From contig ML058453.1 of assembly GCA_003013855.2 (NCBI GenBank), positions 372,001 to 436,000 of the forward strand: a stretch of 64,000 bases of DNA, in the 5' to 3' direction. The notes beneath the pieces are model-generated. The model was not told the DNA's origin. It was given only the letters and a program-made list of their open reading frames with translations, and did no database searches. This document shows, piece by piece, positions 21,380 to 32,850 of this stretch. Position 1 is the stretch's first letter. Every line of letters starts with the position of its first letter. The DNA is from Liriodendron chinense. Lineage: Eukaryota > Streptophyta > Magnoliopsida > Magnoliales > Magnoliaceae. A program made the translations under genes and the position numbers.

Positions 21380-24300
21380 AGTTGCATAAGAAGAAAGGAT
21401 GAATGCTATATTCTTATTCACATAGGCATATGTGGGATGTTCTGCAACATCGATTGAAATATCACATGCTGCATCGAAGCTACCCAATCATGCAATGAAT
21501 GGAGACAATAATGTTATTGTTGAAAAAAAAAAATCAGTGTTTTAGTGTTATGATTATTGGTATTATCTGCTGGGTTTCATTTTACATCCATGGTTCATAT
21601 GTTCATTTTTACTGTATAAAACTAGCCATGCAAAACTCGATTGAACGGATAGATCATGGTCCCAAACTCACAAGCCTGGGGTTGGGTTTCTGTTTTCTGC
21701 AACTGAAACTGATCCACAAGCCACCTCATGTGTAAAATTTGGGATCTGAGCCGTCCATCAAGTGGGTTCTGCTGTGTATGCTGTCTTCCCAAAATCAGGA
21801 TGGGCCACTCATCAAACAGGTTATGATGTTAGAAACAAAATGTTTATTTGGAAGTAGTGTCCCTGCATTTTATTTTGTCATGCTAAAAATGGCTATTGCC
21901 ATGATTATAGTTTGATTATTCTAGTGGTTGGTCCATATGTGCTGATTGGGCCTGTGTATGAGATCTGGGCCATTCATATGGTGGGCTGCATCAGTTGCAC
22001 CACACATTGTATATAAACTCTGTCATCATTCTTCTAGCTGCCCATTTTTTATACGCATGGCCCGCCTGATTGGACCTGTATTTTTCGGCTGGGGAAGGTT
22101 TGTTGTGGGGCCTACCTGATGAAGATCTGTAGATTGACGGTTAGCATCACGCGGCGGTAGAAGACAATCAGCTTGGGGCAGTCTCCTAGCGTTCTAAAAC
22201 GTCGCTGTTATGGATTTTATTTGGAGGTTGATGGGTGGTGGACAGGTTGTGACAGAGGTCTGGTGGGCCCTAGTTGCGGTCAGGTCTTTTACTGGATTGT
22301 CATAAGCTTAAATGCTGTGATGGGTGGGACGAGGGAGCTAAGCATCATATGGGCCCTACAATGTCTATGTTCTGGGCTATATGAGTGAGGCTGGTCTCAT
22401 CAGGTAGGTACCAGAAAAGAAAAAGGGATGATGAATGATTTCACAGAATTGCAATATGCAGATAGCCACCATTAAAGCTTCAATATGTTTGGTTGGTCAT
22501 CGTCATGGTGGGTCGACCTGGTGTTTGGCATGTGGGACAGGCGGACAGCTGCATAGAGCTGCCTGTGTAAAGACATTCACCAAAGATCTGATGAGATTAT
22601 AAGAAGACCCAGGTCTTCATCTTTATTCGTTTCTCAGGGAAATCGCACTAGTCTTGTTCTTAACCATCCATCTAGAGACCATGAAACCATTGAGAATATG
22701 TATGGTCTGGATGACCCAACCATGGTCCTAACTCAACAGGGCGTTGATAATGAGTGGAAGGCAGGCTAATTTGCAAGATGCTATGTACCGCAAACGAGCA
22801 CCACACGTACTGACTGCACTACAAGACTGACCTAGTCCAGAGTCACTGGCAAACGCAACAGATGGGCCGTGCATGTACGTTGAATGTGGGCCGTTGGTTA
22901 TCCTTGTCTACCAAGTCCATTTGATCGTACGCTTGTAACCTACCTTATGAATGGACCAGCTAAAAAAAAAGAGCGTACCAGCTGTATTTTTGGTCCGAGC
23001 AGTCATCGTGGGTCCTACCTGATGAACGTATTGGACCATACACGTATCGTGTCGAAGGGTCCTACACCAGAAAGGATTTTTCTTAAGCTCACGCACCTGT
23101 CAAAACGGCTGCTCATGCCTATCTGACACATCCGTACAGTGTATCAGATGGCCCATGTTGTGGACCCAACCTATTATTAAGCCAATCAACTCCTTGGGTG
23201 GGCCATGCATCCACATAAATAATAATCTGTTGTAAAAGCCTCTTCAATGGTCCATCTTCGACGTGCAAATGTGGCCTCTATGATGAGCTGAACAATCTGA
23301 ATTTATGGCCACATCATCTCAACGGTGGGTACCACCTAATTTACGGATCAGATCTCTCACACGTATGCCAGGTTGGAGCACGCAGGCGCGTGTGGAGGTG
23401 TACGCCCTCGGGCTCAGCAAAACTCCAGACCGTCAAAAGCAGGATTCGTTCAGCGATACTCGGCAGTTTTTCTCTTGACGTGCAGGGCAAGTTTCTGATC
23501 CCTTGTAGTCGTAGACGCAAGAAGTTCGCTACCTCAATCTAAAACCGTACACGTGTCTCTGCCACGTATAAGATCCAGGCCATCAATCCAGTTGGCTCCA
23601 TCGTGCCATACACAAATCGTTGGCTTCTGAAACACGTGGACAATCGCTCTCCTATTTTTCCTATTGCGTGATTGCGCACTAGCACGGAACGATTGGGAGG
23701 CGACGATCTTCCCTGATTTTGTGATTTTAGTCCACTATAGCGAGGGCGCACAAAAATGAATGGTCCAGATCGATCGTGTCCGCTAAATTAAAGGATTTTA
23801 TCCACTGCAAGAAAAGAGCTCGTTTGTCTTTGGGGCAACTCAGGTTCCAGCGCGTGTCGCAACCCACTGGGGCCCACATGCTGAAAACGTCCGATGATTT
23901 GAACCATCCGTATTCTCGATACTAGCACAAATAAGCTATTGCTCCAAAATGGGGCTTAGGTGATGATCTTAACCTTTGATTTTTACAGTTAAATGGGAGG
24001 AGTCAGCACTCAGGAGTCATTGAGATTTTTCTTCCGTTCAGGTCGTTACTTTCTTTTTGGGACATATTCCATGTAGTCCACAACATGGACGGGTCCGATC
24101 ATCGGAATTCTCAGCATGTGGGCCCCAGTCTGCGTCTATACACGCTGTATCCTCAGTCGCGACAGAGGCAATGAAAACTTCCCCTTGCAAATTAAAACCG
24201 TTCATCTGGCGTGTCGTTTTGTGGACGGATCAGGATGTAACAGTATCAATAATACAATGACCTTAACCATAAAACGATGGTCATTTTCAACTTAAACGTG

Positions 24301-25318
24301 AACCCTTGGATGTTTTATTTTCAACCGTCGGTTGGTCCACCTGATTTTCCCATGAGAAAAAAAAAAATCAGAAAAAAGGATGTCTATGATAAAGACCCAT
24401 CGTTGAATTATTATGGTGCAGCACCCACCTACTTCCATCACTGGTGGGCCCCACACGGTATAATAGGCCCTACCACCCACAGATCTCTCAAATGTAAGGA
24501 GCAATTAATTCCACCGGTCCCATCAGAATCGCCAGATAAAGCATAACCTTATGTATTTGCACGTCTGCATGCAGGTGGGCCACGCAGAAGCGGCCCACAC
24601 GTACTGTGGCACACGTGCGTGAGATCCTGGCTGTTCATCTGTTGGGCCCGTTGATAAACGTCTCCCATCTGAAATGAGGTCAGCAGACTTATCAAGTTGA
24701 CGACACACGTGCCTTCAATTAGGACCGTTGGCTATTTTTATACCATTCTGTTTCTTGTAAACGTGGGGGGGTTTTAGGCAAAGGAAGATTCATCAAGGCA
24801 TCAGGTGGGTCCCACTGAGCATTACCTGGTCGTAAATCGTGATGTTGGACTCGTTAGGTGGGCCAGCATGCACGAGGGAATTTTAGGACTTAAGAGAAAA
24901 GACTAACATACTTAGACGTGTGGCCCACCAGATAAGTGGACCAGATTCAATTTTGGACCAGGGAACATTAGTGATGGACCTCGTCAGGCGAATGGTCTGG
25001 ATCTTGTACAAGTGTTCTAAATTGGAGGGAACTCTTAACTGTTATCATTTCTCACATTCCTGATCATGATCCAAACCACTGCAAAGATTCAAGAAAGGAA
25101 ACGAAAATAGATCCTTTTGGGACGACAAGTAGACTTCCATCATTCCATGTTAGTTTTATACCACTTAAAAATGGTGATGACTAGAGCTGTTACGCAAGTC
25201 AACTGGAATCCAGCCGATATATATATATATTTACTAAATGCTAGAAGACTAACATAGGAGAGTCACTGACTCACTATCAATTCGGACACGGATTCGGTAC
25301 CGGCTACTACAACACGGA
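21379..25318. other. Intergenic region downstream of eIF2D, no gene recognised
   Basis: Nearly 4 kb with only short open frames that do not resemble any protein I know. The DNA is rich in GTGGGCCC, CCACCTGATGA and CACGTG words, suggesting old foldback debris, but I could not pair arms convincingly. A short (TA) run lies at 25222-25231. Confidence 0.45.
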
Positions 25319-25690
25319 AACGGATTGGCTAGTGGCCCTGCCACTAGTCGATGGCTTAGTGGTCTGTACTATGTGGGCCCCACCATGATGTATGTGTTTC
25401 ATCCATGCCGTCCATACATTTGAAGATCAATTTATAGTATGAGCCCAATTTTATCCGGATCAATTTAAGATCAATTTATAGTATGAGCCCAAAAATGAGG
25501 TAGATACAAATCTCAAGTGGGCCACACAGTGTGGATTGAACTCTCACCATTAAAAACTTCCTAGGGGCCACAAAAGTTTTGGACCAAGCTGATATTTGAT
25601 TTTCCCCTTCATCCAGGTTTGTATGACCTAATCAACCAGTTGGATGTAAAATGAAAAGTAATGGAATATTGGGACGCGGATTAGGTGGTG
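25319..25690 (+). mobile_element. Left half of a GGATTGGCTAGTG-cap foldback
   Basis: It starts with CGGATTGGCTAGTGGCCCTG and runs into the core arm GTGGGCCCCACCATGATGTA, then through words shared with the complete element at 34517-35085 as far as CAACCAGTTGGATG. The right arm is absent. A ~24-bp piece, GATCAATTTATAGTATGAGC, is duplicated. Confidence 0.65.
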
Positions 25691-26327
25691 TTGTGAGGAG
25701 TCATACCTTGGGGGCACTTGTGTTAAAAAACCCTTTGCTATTTTATTATTTTCCTTTACAGTCTGAAGGTTCTGGTGTCATATTTGTCGACATAGTAGGC
25801 CCCACCTTGAAATGACCTGTGTAATCTGGTCAGTCGAATCATCAGGTGGGCCCCACTTCTCAATAGAAGTGATTGCTGATAATTTGATTAGTAGTACAGT
25901 ACTTTCATCCCATCTAATGGCTTGATCAGCACTAATGTTTCAGATAATGGACCTTCACGTGGGCCTCACTTTTAAATTGTTGAAATTCCTATGCTAGTCA
26001 AACATGGGTGGTAAAAGAGGTGTGCATGATGCTCCCCAGGCCAGCAGCCAACGCTCTCTTAAGTATTTAATTATTTCTCTTGTCGTACCCATTCTCTTTT
26101 TTAATATTGTATCTGTGGATATTTGAGCCATTCAAATAGTGGGCACCACCATCACCAAGATAACCTGTGTAAAAAATAGGTCGGTCCACTCATCAGAAGA
26201 ATTGACAGCCAATGATCTATTCAATGTACATTTTGGCTGATATGATGATTTCATCATGCTAATTTTTTAGCGGATGGCCTACATGACAGGGCCCAACTTT
26301 TGAACGGTTTAGATGGCCTACATGACA
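25691..26327. other. Repeat-rich intergenic DNA, no gene
   Basis: It contains isolated core-arm words (GGTGGGCCCCAC near 25846; GTGGGCCTCAC near 25960) without pairable partners, and a short duplication of GATGGCCTACATGACAG near 26272 and 26310. Confidence 0.4.
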
Positions 26328-26859
26328 GCGAATTAGCTGTTACCCTGGTAACAACTTAGTGGGTGTTACCCCTACCGTGTGGGGCCTACCTTGATGTTGT
26401 TTTTGTATATCCATGCCGTCCGCCTGTTTTTCCGTCTCATTTTAGGACGAGATCCAAATTTATAAGAAGATCTAAATCTCCGGTGGACCATACCAATAAA
26501 AAGAGTGATGAATAACCATTAAAAACATTTCGCAGGCCACAAAAGCTTTTGATCAATATGATCTTTCTAATTTTCCTTCATCCATATCTTCTTGACATTT
26601 TCAACAGTTGGATTGCAAATAAACATTAAGAAAACGTTACAACGGGCCCTTTGGAATTTTTAATGGTGAGAAACTCAATCAACACTGTTTTATGTTGTGT
26701 GGTCCACCTGAGATTTGAATCTGTATAAAATTTGGTATTTCATCCTAAAATAGTCTATAAAAACGGATGGACGGCGTGGATATACATAAAATCATCAATG
26801 TGGCCCCCACAGTAGGGGTAACACCCACTAAGCTGTTACCCGGGTAACACCTAATTCGC
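26328..26859. mobile_element. Complete GTTACC-cap foldback element, 532 bp
   Basis: The ends are perfect 9-bp inverted repeats GCGAATTAG/CTAATTCGC. They are followed by the cap (GTTACCCTGGTAACA; ACTTAGTGGGTGTTACCCCT) and then the core arm (GTGGGGCCTACCTTGATG..TATATCCATGCCGTCC). The left and right halves are inverted copies of each other over about 230 bp each. No open reading frame is present, so it is non-autonomous. No convincing target duplication is visible. Confidence 0.8.
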
Positions 26860-27601
26860 ACCCACACATGAGTTAGAAAACACATATGCAAAGTGGGTCC
26901 CACCCTAGCGAACGGCTCTCCACAATATTCAATAGAGAAAAACGTAGATTGAGAATATAATTGAAAAAGAACACTATTGGATGAGAAATGCTACTGTAAG
27001 TTGCAGTGATCCTTGTGGCATTGGGACACTCAGAGAGTCCAATCAATTGATCTAGACTGCTCATCAGGTTCAGAGTACATTCATAGGCTAGCATGCAAAT
27101 TTCATGCCAATTCGACAAATATTAACCGTTTGATCAATGATTTCTAATATGAACGGTCAAAACCATTTACAAAAAAAAGAAAAAAAAAGAAGGTCCAATG
27201 ACCATTTAATTCATCTATTTATTAAGGGCCATCATGGATTCGTTATGATTTTAAAGAATCACTATTTTTACGCAACCCTGATCATCTCATCCATGGATTG
27301 GAAAAAAAGAATGGCTATAGAAAAATGGCCAAACGCAGAATGGATTAGATCATCTAATTACTAGAAAAATTTCTTGGTACCCTACGAAATGTGTTCTGAA
27401 CTTAACGGACGGTTCAGATTGCTCGATTAGATCGTCAAGTAAACTGATGCAATTAGGAGCACTATAACTTCTCATCTGTGATATTCTAGAGTTTGACGAA
27501 TGATACACAGGCATCCACCCAGAAACGTCCTGCCCATAACTCCCGAGTAATAACTTTTTTCCAACAACACCAATATGACTCAACAAACCTCAATATGTAG
27601 C
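26860..27601. other. Intergenic DNA, no gene
   Basis: AT-rich sequence with no coding motif or delimitable repeat. Confidence 0.35.
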
Positions 27602-27769
27602 CCACTCCAAGAACCTTCCACATTGAATGGACGGTTGCTACGCCACTCCAAGAGCCTTCCACATTGAATGGACGGTTGCGAAGCCACTCCAAGAACCTTC
27701 CACATTGAATGGACGGTTGCGACGCCAGTACTCCAAGAGCCTTCCACATTGAATGGACGGTTGTGACCA
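27602..27769 (+). repeat. 41-bp minisatellite, four units
   Basis: Units start at 27602, 27643, 27684 and 27725, the last lengthened by 3 bp. Each contains CCTTCCACATTGAATGGACG, and they differ at only a few positions. The open frame crossing it on the minus strand merely reflects the 41-bp period. Confidence 0.9.
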
Positions 27770-27903
27770 TCGCTGTCAACGAAGAGAAAACTTCCAAGCT
27801 TTCATATTTAACTCTAAAAATCATCGAAGCTGGAGGGTGCGTATGGGACAATAGCTAATTAATGATAGCAGCAAGAACACGGATAGCTCAAATCGTTGGG
27901 AGC

Positions 27904-28683
27904 GTGTTGGTGTTACCCTAACCGTGTGGGGGCCACCTTGATGTTTTTCTTGTTTATCTACGCTGTCCATTTATTTTCCCATCTCATTTTAGGACAAGAT
28001 CCTAAACCCTAAGAAGATAAAAATCTCAAGTGAACAATATCACTAGAAACAATGAGGAATGATCATTAATAACTTTTTATTGGCCAAAAATGCTTTGGAT
28101 CAAGCTGATCTTTTTATTTTTCTTTCATCTATATTTTCTTGAAATTATCAACATGTTGGATGGCAAATAAACATTACAAAAACCTTACTATGGGCCCTTT
28201 GGAATTTTTAATGTTGAGGCACTCAATAACCAGTCAATGAAGCTAATCTTTGTATTTTCTCTTCATCAAGGTCCCTTTGAGCTTATTAATGGGTTGGATG
28301 GCAAATAAACATTACGGATCTGCTTGGAGGGGGCCTTGGATAATTTTAATGTATTTTCTCTTCATCCAGTTCCCTTTGAGCTTATTGATGGGTTGGATGG
28401 CAAATAAACATTACGGATCTGCTTGTAGAGGGGCTTGGGAAGTTTTAATGGCTTGCAATGGGCCTTGGAAAGTTTTTAATGGAAAAACATTTAATCAAAA
28501 TTGTTTCTTGTGTTGTAGTCCACTTGAGATTTGGATATGCTTAATGTTTGGTACCGGGTCTTAAAATGGGCTCGAAAAACGAATAGATAGAGTGGATATA
28601 CAACATATATATCATTAAGGCGGGCCCTATGATAAGGGTAACATCCACTAACTTGTTACTCATGTAACACCTAATCCATACCC
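27904..28683. mobile_element. GTTACC-cap foldback element with internal 99-bp duplication
   Basis: The left end has GTGTTACCCTAACCGTGTGG and the right end the complementary GGGTAACATCCACTAAC..GTAACACCTAATCCAT, with inverted core arms between. Near the centre a 99-bp unit is repeated in tandem (28252-28350 and 28351-28449), each holding TTGGATGGCAAATAAACATT, so this copy is longer than its 532-bp relative at 26328. Confidence 0.75.
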
Positions 28684-28689
28684 CCAAAC

Positions 28690-28925
28690 CAAAGCGGACC
28701 ACACCACAAAAAGCAGTGGGGACAAACACTCAAAACCTTCTTAGGGCCACCATGATGTTTATTTGCCCTCCTATTTGTTCATAAGGTCACCACATCACAG
28801 ATAGGTGGATGTCAAATAAACATCATGGCAGGCCCTGGGAAGGTTTCAGCGGTAGGCATCATTGTGTGTGAACATGACACATACATCATGGTGGGGCCAC
28901 AGAACTCTGCCATGTCAACGCACCA
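28690..28925. mobile_element. Truncated core foldback fragment
   Basis: Core words GCGGACCACACCACAAAAAG, GGGCCACCATGATGTTTATT and CATACATCATGGTGGGGCCA occur in the usual order, but both caps are missing and the centre is shortened. Confidence 0.55.
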
Positions 28926-28984
28926 TATGCTGGATCGTGACTTCACGGCAAAACGAACTAGAAATAAAGTGCAAATGAAGAATG

Positions 28985-28986
<2 letters not shown>

Positions 28987-29074
<88 letters not shown>
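28987..29074 (+). repeat. (TA)n microsatellite, 88 bp
   Basis: Uninterrupted TA repeat directly abutting the left end of the foldback element at 29075. A shorter TA run abuts that element's right end at 29956. Tyr-Ile open frames across it are artefacts. Confidence 0.95.
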
Positions 29075-29076
<2 letters not shown>

Positions 29077-29954
29077 TGGGCACAAACTGGGCCAGCTCGA
29101 TAGTTCGGCCCGGTCCGTATCGAAAAAGTCCGGTTTGAACCGGTTTGAAGTTTAGTTTGATTCAGCAACGAGCCACTCTAATGAGGCGCGTTTAATAAAC
29201 GGGCCGAACTCAAACTTATGTGGCGTTGGCCCGGTCCGGCTCGAAGTTTGGCTCGGCCTGGTTTGGATCGGCCCGGCTCGGCTTGTAAGGTAACAGCTAA
29301 CAGGACTAGCAGATCAACGCCGTTACTTTCGGAGCGCGATTAGGTGCGTGCTTATCTTTAATGGGGAGTTATTTGATACTCTGGTTGCGTATGACGCCCG
29401 ATACACAGGCACTTAGAGATGGTATACGTGGCCTATATTAGCTAAAATTAAACCAACTAAATTTTGGAACCACGTGTTTCCAAAATATTCTCCAAACCCA
29501 AATTGGGTTGAAAAATCTTGACCTTTGATTCGTGGATACTTGTATTTATGAAATAAAGATCACTTGATATTTTTCATTTTAACCGTCCAGTAAATGTCCG
29601 GCAATCTAATAGTATGATAACCCGATAAAAGTAACTTTTAGTTCTTGTAACAACTAAAATGGGACCTACAATTTGAACGGTTTGGTTTGAATTACTTGTG
29701 GATTGGCACTTTCATTGAAACAAATAACAAAAAAAAAAAGAGAGTTGCCGCCTGTTCAAATTTGGCCCTGCTCGGTTCGAAATTTTAGACCAAATCGATC
29801 CCGGTCCGAACTAGACTTTTCTAGAGCAAACCAAACTTGGGCCGCATGGGTCAGCCCGAAACCCAAACCGGGCCGATCCACAAACTGGGGTGGCACAAAA
29901 ACAAACCAAACCAAACTCGGGCTAACTGGGCTCAGCCCGGATCATTGCCCACCT
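29075..29954. mobile_element. GGTGGGCA-ended foldback inserted in a (TA)n tract, 880 bp
   Basis: The left end GGTGGGCACAAACTGGGCC and the right end (reverse complement AGGTGGGCAATGATCCGGGC) are inverted repeats. Both arms (29075-29300 and 29744-29954) are full of GGCCCGGTCC/GGCTCGGCCTGG words. TA repeats lie immediately outside both ends, as expected for an element that targets TA-rich DNA and duplicates it. The middle is occupied by another, CACAGGC-type foldback. Confidence 0.7.
29366..29700. mobile_element. CACAGGC-type MITE nested in the 29075 element
   Basis: GAGTTATTTGATACTCTGG, GCCCGATACACAGGC and ACGTGGCCTATATTAGCTA follow the order of the complete copy at 60372-60740. A matching ACCGTCCAGTAAATGTC interior follows, but the right tip is not clear. 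Confidence 0.55.
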
Positions 29955-29968
29955 CTATATATATATAT

Positions 29969-30518
29969 GGGAAATGGTACTATGAGGTCGACCTCATGGG
30001 AACTTCTCACGAGGTTGAGCTGTGTGGGCCACACCATGATGTGTTTCCAAAATCTACTCCATCCGTTAGATGCACCATTTCATGGTGGCCCACAGGCTTA
30101 AAAATCAGGTCAATCCATGAGTTAGGTGGGCCACACCACAGACAATAGTTGAGAAGGGTAACCCACCCATTAAAACCTTCATGATAGTTTATTGGGCCCA
30201 CCGAGATGTGGTTCAAAAATCCAGCCCATCCATTGTGTGTGTTCCACTTGGATGAGGGGTCAAAACAAGTTTCAGCCACATCCAAAACTCAGGTGGGCCC
30301 CACCAAGTGCTTTTACATGTTTTAGGCATGTCTTCACATGGTTTTAGATGGTATGGCCCACCTGAGTTATGTGTAGGGCTGATTTTTGGGATATGCTATA
30401 ACCTAAAGGGGACCTATCAAATTCAAGGTGTTGATATCCAACACACATCATAGTGGGACCCACACAGCTCAACCTCATGGGAAGTTCCCATGAGGTCGAC
30501 CTCATAGTACCATTTCCC
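29969..30518. mobile_element. GTCGACCTCATG foldback element, copy 1, 550 bp
   Basis: The terminal inverted repeat is long: GGGAAATGGTACTATGAGGT then CGACCTCATGGGAACTTC and GAGGTTGAGCTGTGTGGG at the left are mirrored nearly perfectly at the right end. Within each tip is the palindrome TGAGGTCGACCTCA. The interior has inverted GTGGGCC core words distantly like the main superfamily. It is followed without a gap by copy 2. Confidence 0.8.
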
Positions 30519-30519
30519 T

Positions 30520-31045
30520 GGAAAGGTTATGCGCTCGACCTCATGAAATATTCCATGAGGTCGAGTTGTGTGGGCCCCACTGTGATGTGTGATGGGCATC
30601 CACACCATGCATTTGGTGGGTCCCCTATTTTTTATGGGATATCTCAAAAATCAACTGCATACGGAACTTAAGTGGGCCATACCAATTGAAATAGTGGAAA
30701 GTCATGCCTACAACATCTAAAACCATTTGTCGGGACGACTTGAGTTTTGGATACGGTTGAAAATTGGTGTGACCTCTTGTTTAAGTGGGACACACACAAT
30801 GGATGGACTGGATTTCTCAACCACATCTAAGTCGATCCTGTAAACTATCATAAAGGTTTCGGTGGGTGGATATCCACTCTTAACTGTTGTCTATGGTGTG
30901 GCCCACCCAAGTCATAGATTTGCTTGAGTTTTAGGCCCATTGCCCACCATGGAATGCTTCACCTGGCTGATGGTGTGGATGCCCATCACACATCACAGTG
31001 GGGTCCACACTGCTCAACCTCATGAGAACGAGGTCTAGCACTTAA

Positions 31046-31049
<4 letters not shown>
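30520..31049. mobile_element. GTCGACCTCATG foldback element, copy 2, 530 bp
   Basis: Begins GGAAAGGTTATGCGCTCGAC, then CTCATGAAATATTCCATGAG and GGTCGAGTTGTGTGGGCCCC; ends with the diverged mirror of this, ..CTCAACCTCATGAGAACGAG then GTCTAGCACTTAATACC. Its ends have diverged more than copy 1's. A third, internal fragment (52443-52786) matches its central part closely. Right-flanking DNA is a (CT)n run (31051-31080). Confidence 0.75.
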
Positions 31050-31085
<36 letters not shown>

Positions 31086-31093
31086 GCACACAC

Positions 31094-31340
31094 AGGTGAG
31101 CACGAGCCGAGCTCAGCCATGTTTGAGCTAGGCTTGGTCACTGAATAGCCTGGCTTGTGTTCGGCTTGGCTCGGCCATCAAGCTGGACTTTTATGTTTGA
31201 GTTGGCTCGGCCGAGCTTTGAGCTCGAGCTTTTTGGGTTGAGGGACAAGCTTGGACACAAATTTTACGTGTTTAATTTTTTTTAGAAAGAAATAGAGAGA
31301 TTGAGAGACAACCGGACGATAGTTGTCATCGAACGGACTG

Positions 31341-31374
<34 letters not shown>

Positions 31375-31407
31375 GTTGTCACTGGCTCACCGCCTCGCTA
31401 GACGGAT

Positions 31408-31454
<47 letters not shown>

Positions 31455-31582
31455 GGCCAGTGGCTGGCTGGTCGGTCAGCAGTGGCCGGCCGGACGGAGT
31501 TAGAGTTTTGGGGAGGGAATGGGGCGGTTCAAAAAGGAGATGATTTTAGGGTTTTAGACTTTTAGGTTTTAAGTTATATATA

Positions 31583-31621
<39 letters not shown>

Positions 31622-31817
31622 GAATCGAGCTGCAAACGAGCTGAGCTTCGAGCCGAATTGAGCTGACCGTGAGCATGCCCGTGTGCGGCTCGAATTATGA
31701 AACGAGCCAGGAAAATCCGCTCGGCTCTATTTGAACCCTCCCTTCAAATCAAGCCAAATCAAGCTGGAACGAGCCGAATCGAACAAGCTAACCGAGCCAG
31801 CTTGATTCGTGCTCAGC
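31094..31817. mobile_element. GAGCTCGG-rich foldback bounded by microsatellites
   Basis: The left end AGGTGAGCACGAGCCGAGCT and the right end (reverse complement AGCTGAGCACGAATCAAGCT) are inverted. Both arms are rich in GGCTCGGCCGAGC words. The interior has (GA)n runs at 31339-31374, 31409-31452 and 31588-31618. A CT/CA repeat precedes the left end and a (GT)n run (31822-31870) follows the right end. The Arg-Glu open frames across it are artefacts of GA repeats. Confidence 0.65.
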
Positions 31818-31818
31818 T

Positions 31819-31872
<54 letters not shown>

Positions 31873-31873
<1 letters not shown>

Positions 31874-32623
31874 GGAATGCTCACCTCCGAACCATCTCTA
31901 ACAAGAACTCATGAGAGATTTTTGAGGACTCATCACACATAATGTGTTTCCAAAGTCTGAGCTGTCTACGTGATGCATCACCTTGAAAAACCCTTAGGGC
32001 CCTACTTTCAACTTGATCCAGAACTCTGGTGGGCCATAGAAGAGTGAGAGAGAGAGAGAGAGAGAGAGAGGGAGGAAACTATTTCCATTTTTCATAGCCC
32101 ACTAGATTTGGGAACAAGGTTGAAAGTTGGGCCCTGAGGGTTTTTCAAGGTGCTACATCACATGAAGGTTCAAATTTTAGGGACACATCACGTGTGATGA
32201 GTCTTAAAAAATCTCTCACGAGTTCTTACGAGAGATGGTTCGCAGAGAGAGAGGTAAATCAAGGGAGGAAATTATTTCCTTTTTCTGTGGCCCACTAGAT
32301 TTGTGAACGAGGTTGGAAGTTGGGCCCTGGGGGTTTTTCGGGGTGCTGCATCATATGGACGGTTCAAATTTTGGGGACACATCATGTGCAATAAGTCAAA
32401 AATCTCTCACGAGTTCTCGTGAGAGATGGTTTGCAATGAGAGGCAAATCAAGGGAGGAAACTGTTTCCTTTTTCCATGGCCCACTAAATTTGTGAGCAAG
32501 GTTGAAAGTCTGGCCCTGGGGGTTTTTCGGGGTGCTGCATCACATGGATGATTCAAATTTTAGGGATACATTACGTGTGATGAGTCCTCAAAAATCTCTC
32601 ATGAATTCTCGTGAGAGATGGTT

Positions 32624-32670
<47 letters not shown>

Positions 32671-32850
32671 CCGTTTCCTTTTTCCATGGCCCACTAGATT
32701 TGCGAATAAGGTTGAAAGTTGGGCCCTAGGGGTTTTTCGGGGTACTGCATCACATGGATGGTTCAAATTTTGGGGACACATCATGTGTGATGAGTCCTAA
32801 AAAATCTCTCACGAATTCTCGTAAGAGATGGTTCATAGGTGAGCATTCCT
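31873..32850. mobile_element. Foldback element with one arm tandemly repeated four times
   Basis: Perfect 14-bp ends AGGAATGCTCACCT/AGGTGAGCATTCCT enclose a left arm (31873-32045) and, on the right, four direct units starting at about 32071, 32264, 32453 and 32663 (193, 189, 210 and ~188 bp). Each unit reads GGAGGAAACTGTTTCC-like, GGCCCACTAGATTTG, GTTGAAAGTTGGGCCCTG, GTTTTTCGGGGTGCTGCATC, TCTCGTGAGAGATGGTTC. The left arm is the inverse of one unit. (GA)n runs lie at the hinge (32046-32071) and between units 3 and 4 (32626-32667). A simple one-unit relative is at 42955-43270. Confidence 0.8.

Noticed and set aside
23539..23751. A gene in the intergenic region near 23.5 kb
   Set aside because: Only a short frame with no known motif and no plausible exon partners.
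27602..27769. Possible CRISPR-like array
   Set aside because: Units are contiguous without spacers, and this is plant nuclear DNA.
27486..27851. 121-residue minus-strand frame with a repeated motif
   Set aside because: Explained by the 41-bp minisatellite; the frame shifts with each unit, unlike a real repeat protein.
28825..29168. Open frames of alternating Tyr-Ile on both strands
   Set aside because: Produced entirely by the (TA)n microsatellite.
31301..32800. Arg-Glu-rich open frames
   Set aside because: Read-through of (GA)n runs in foldback elements; no protein family matches.
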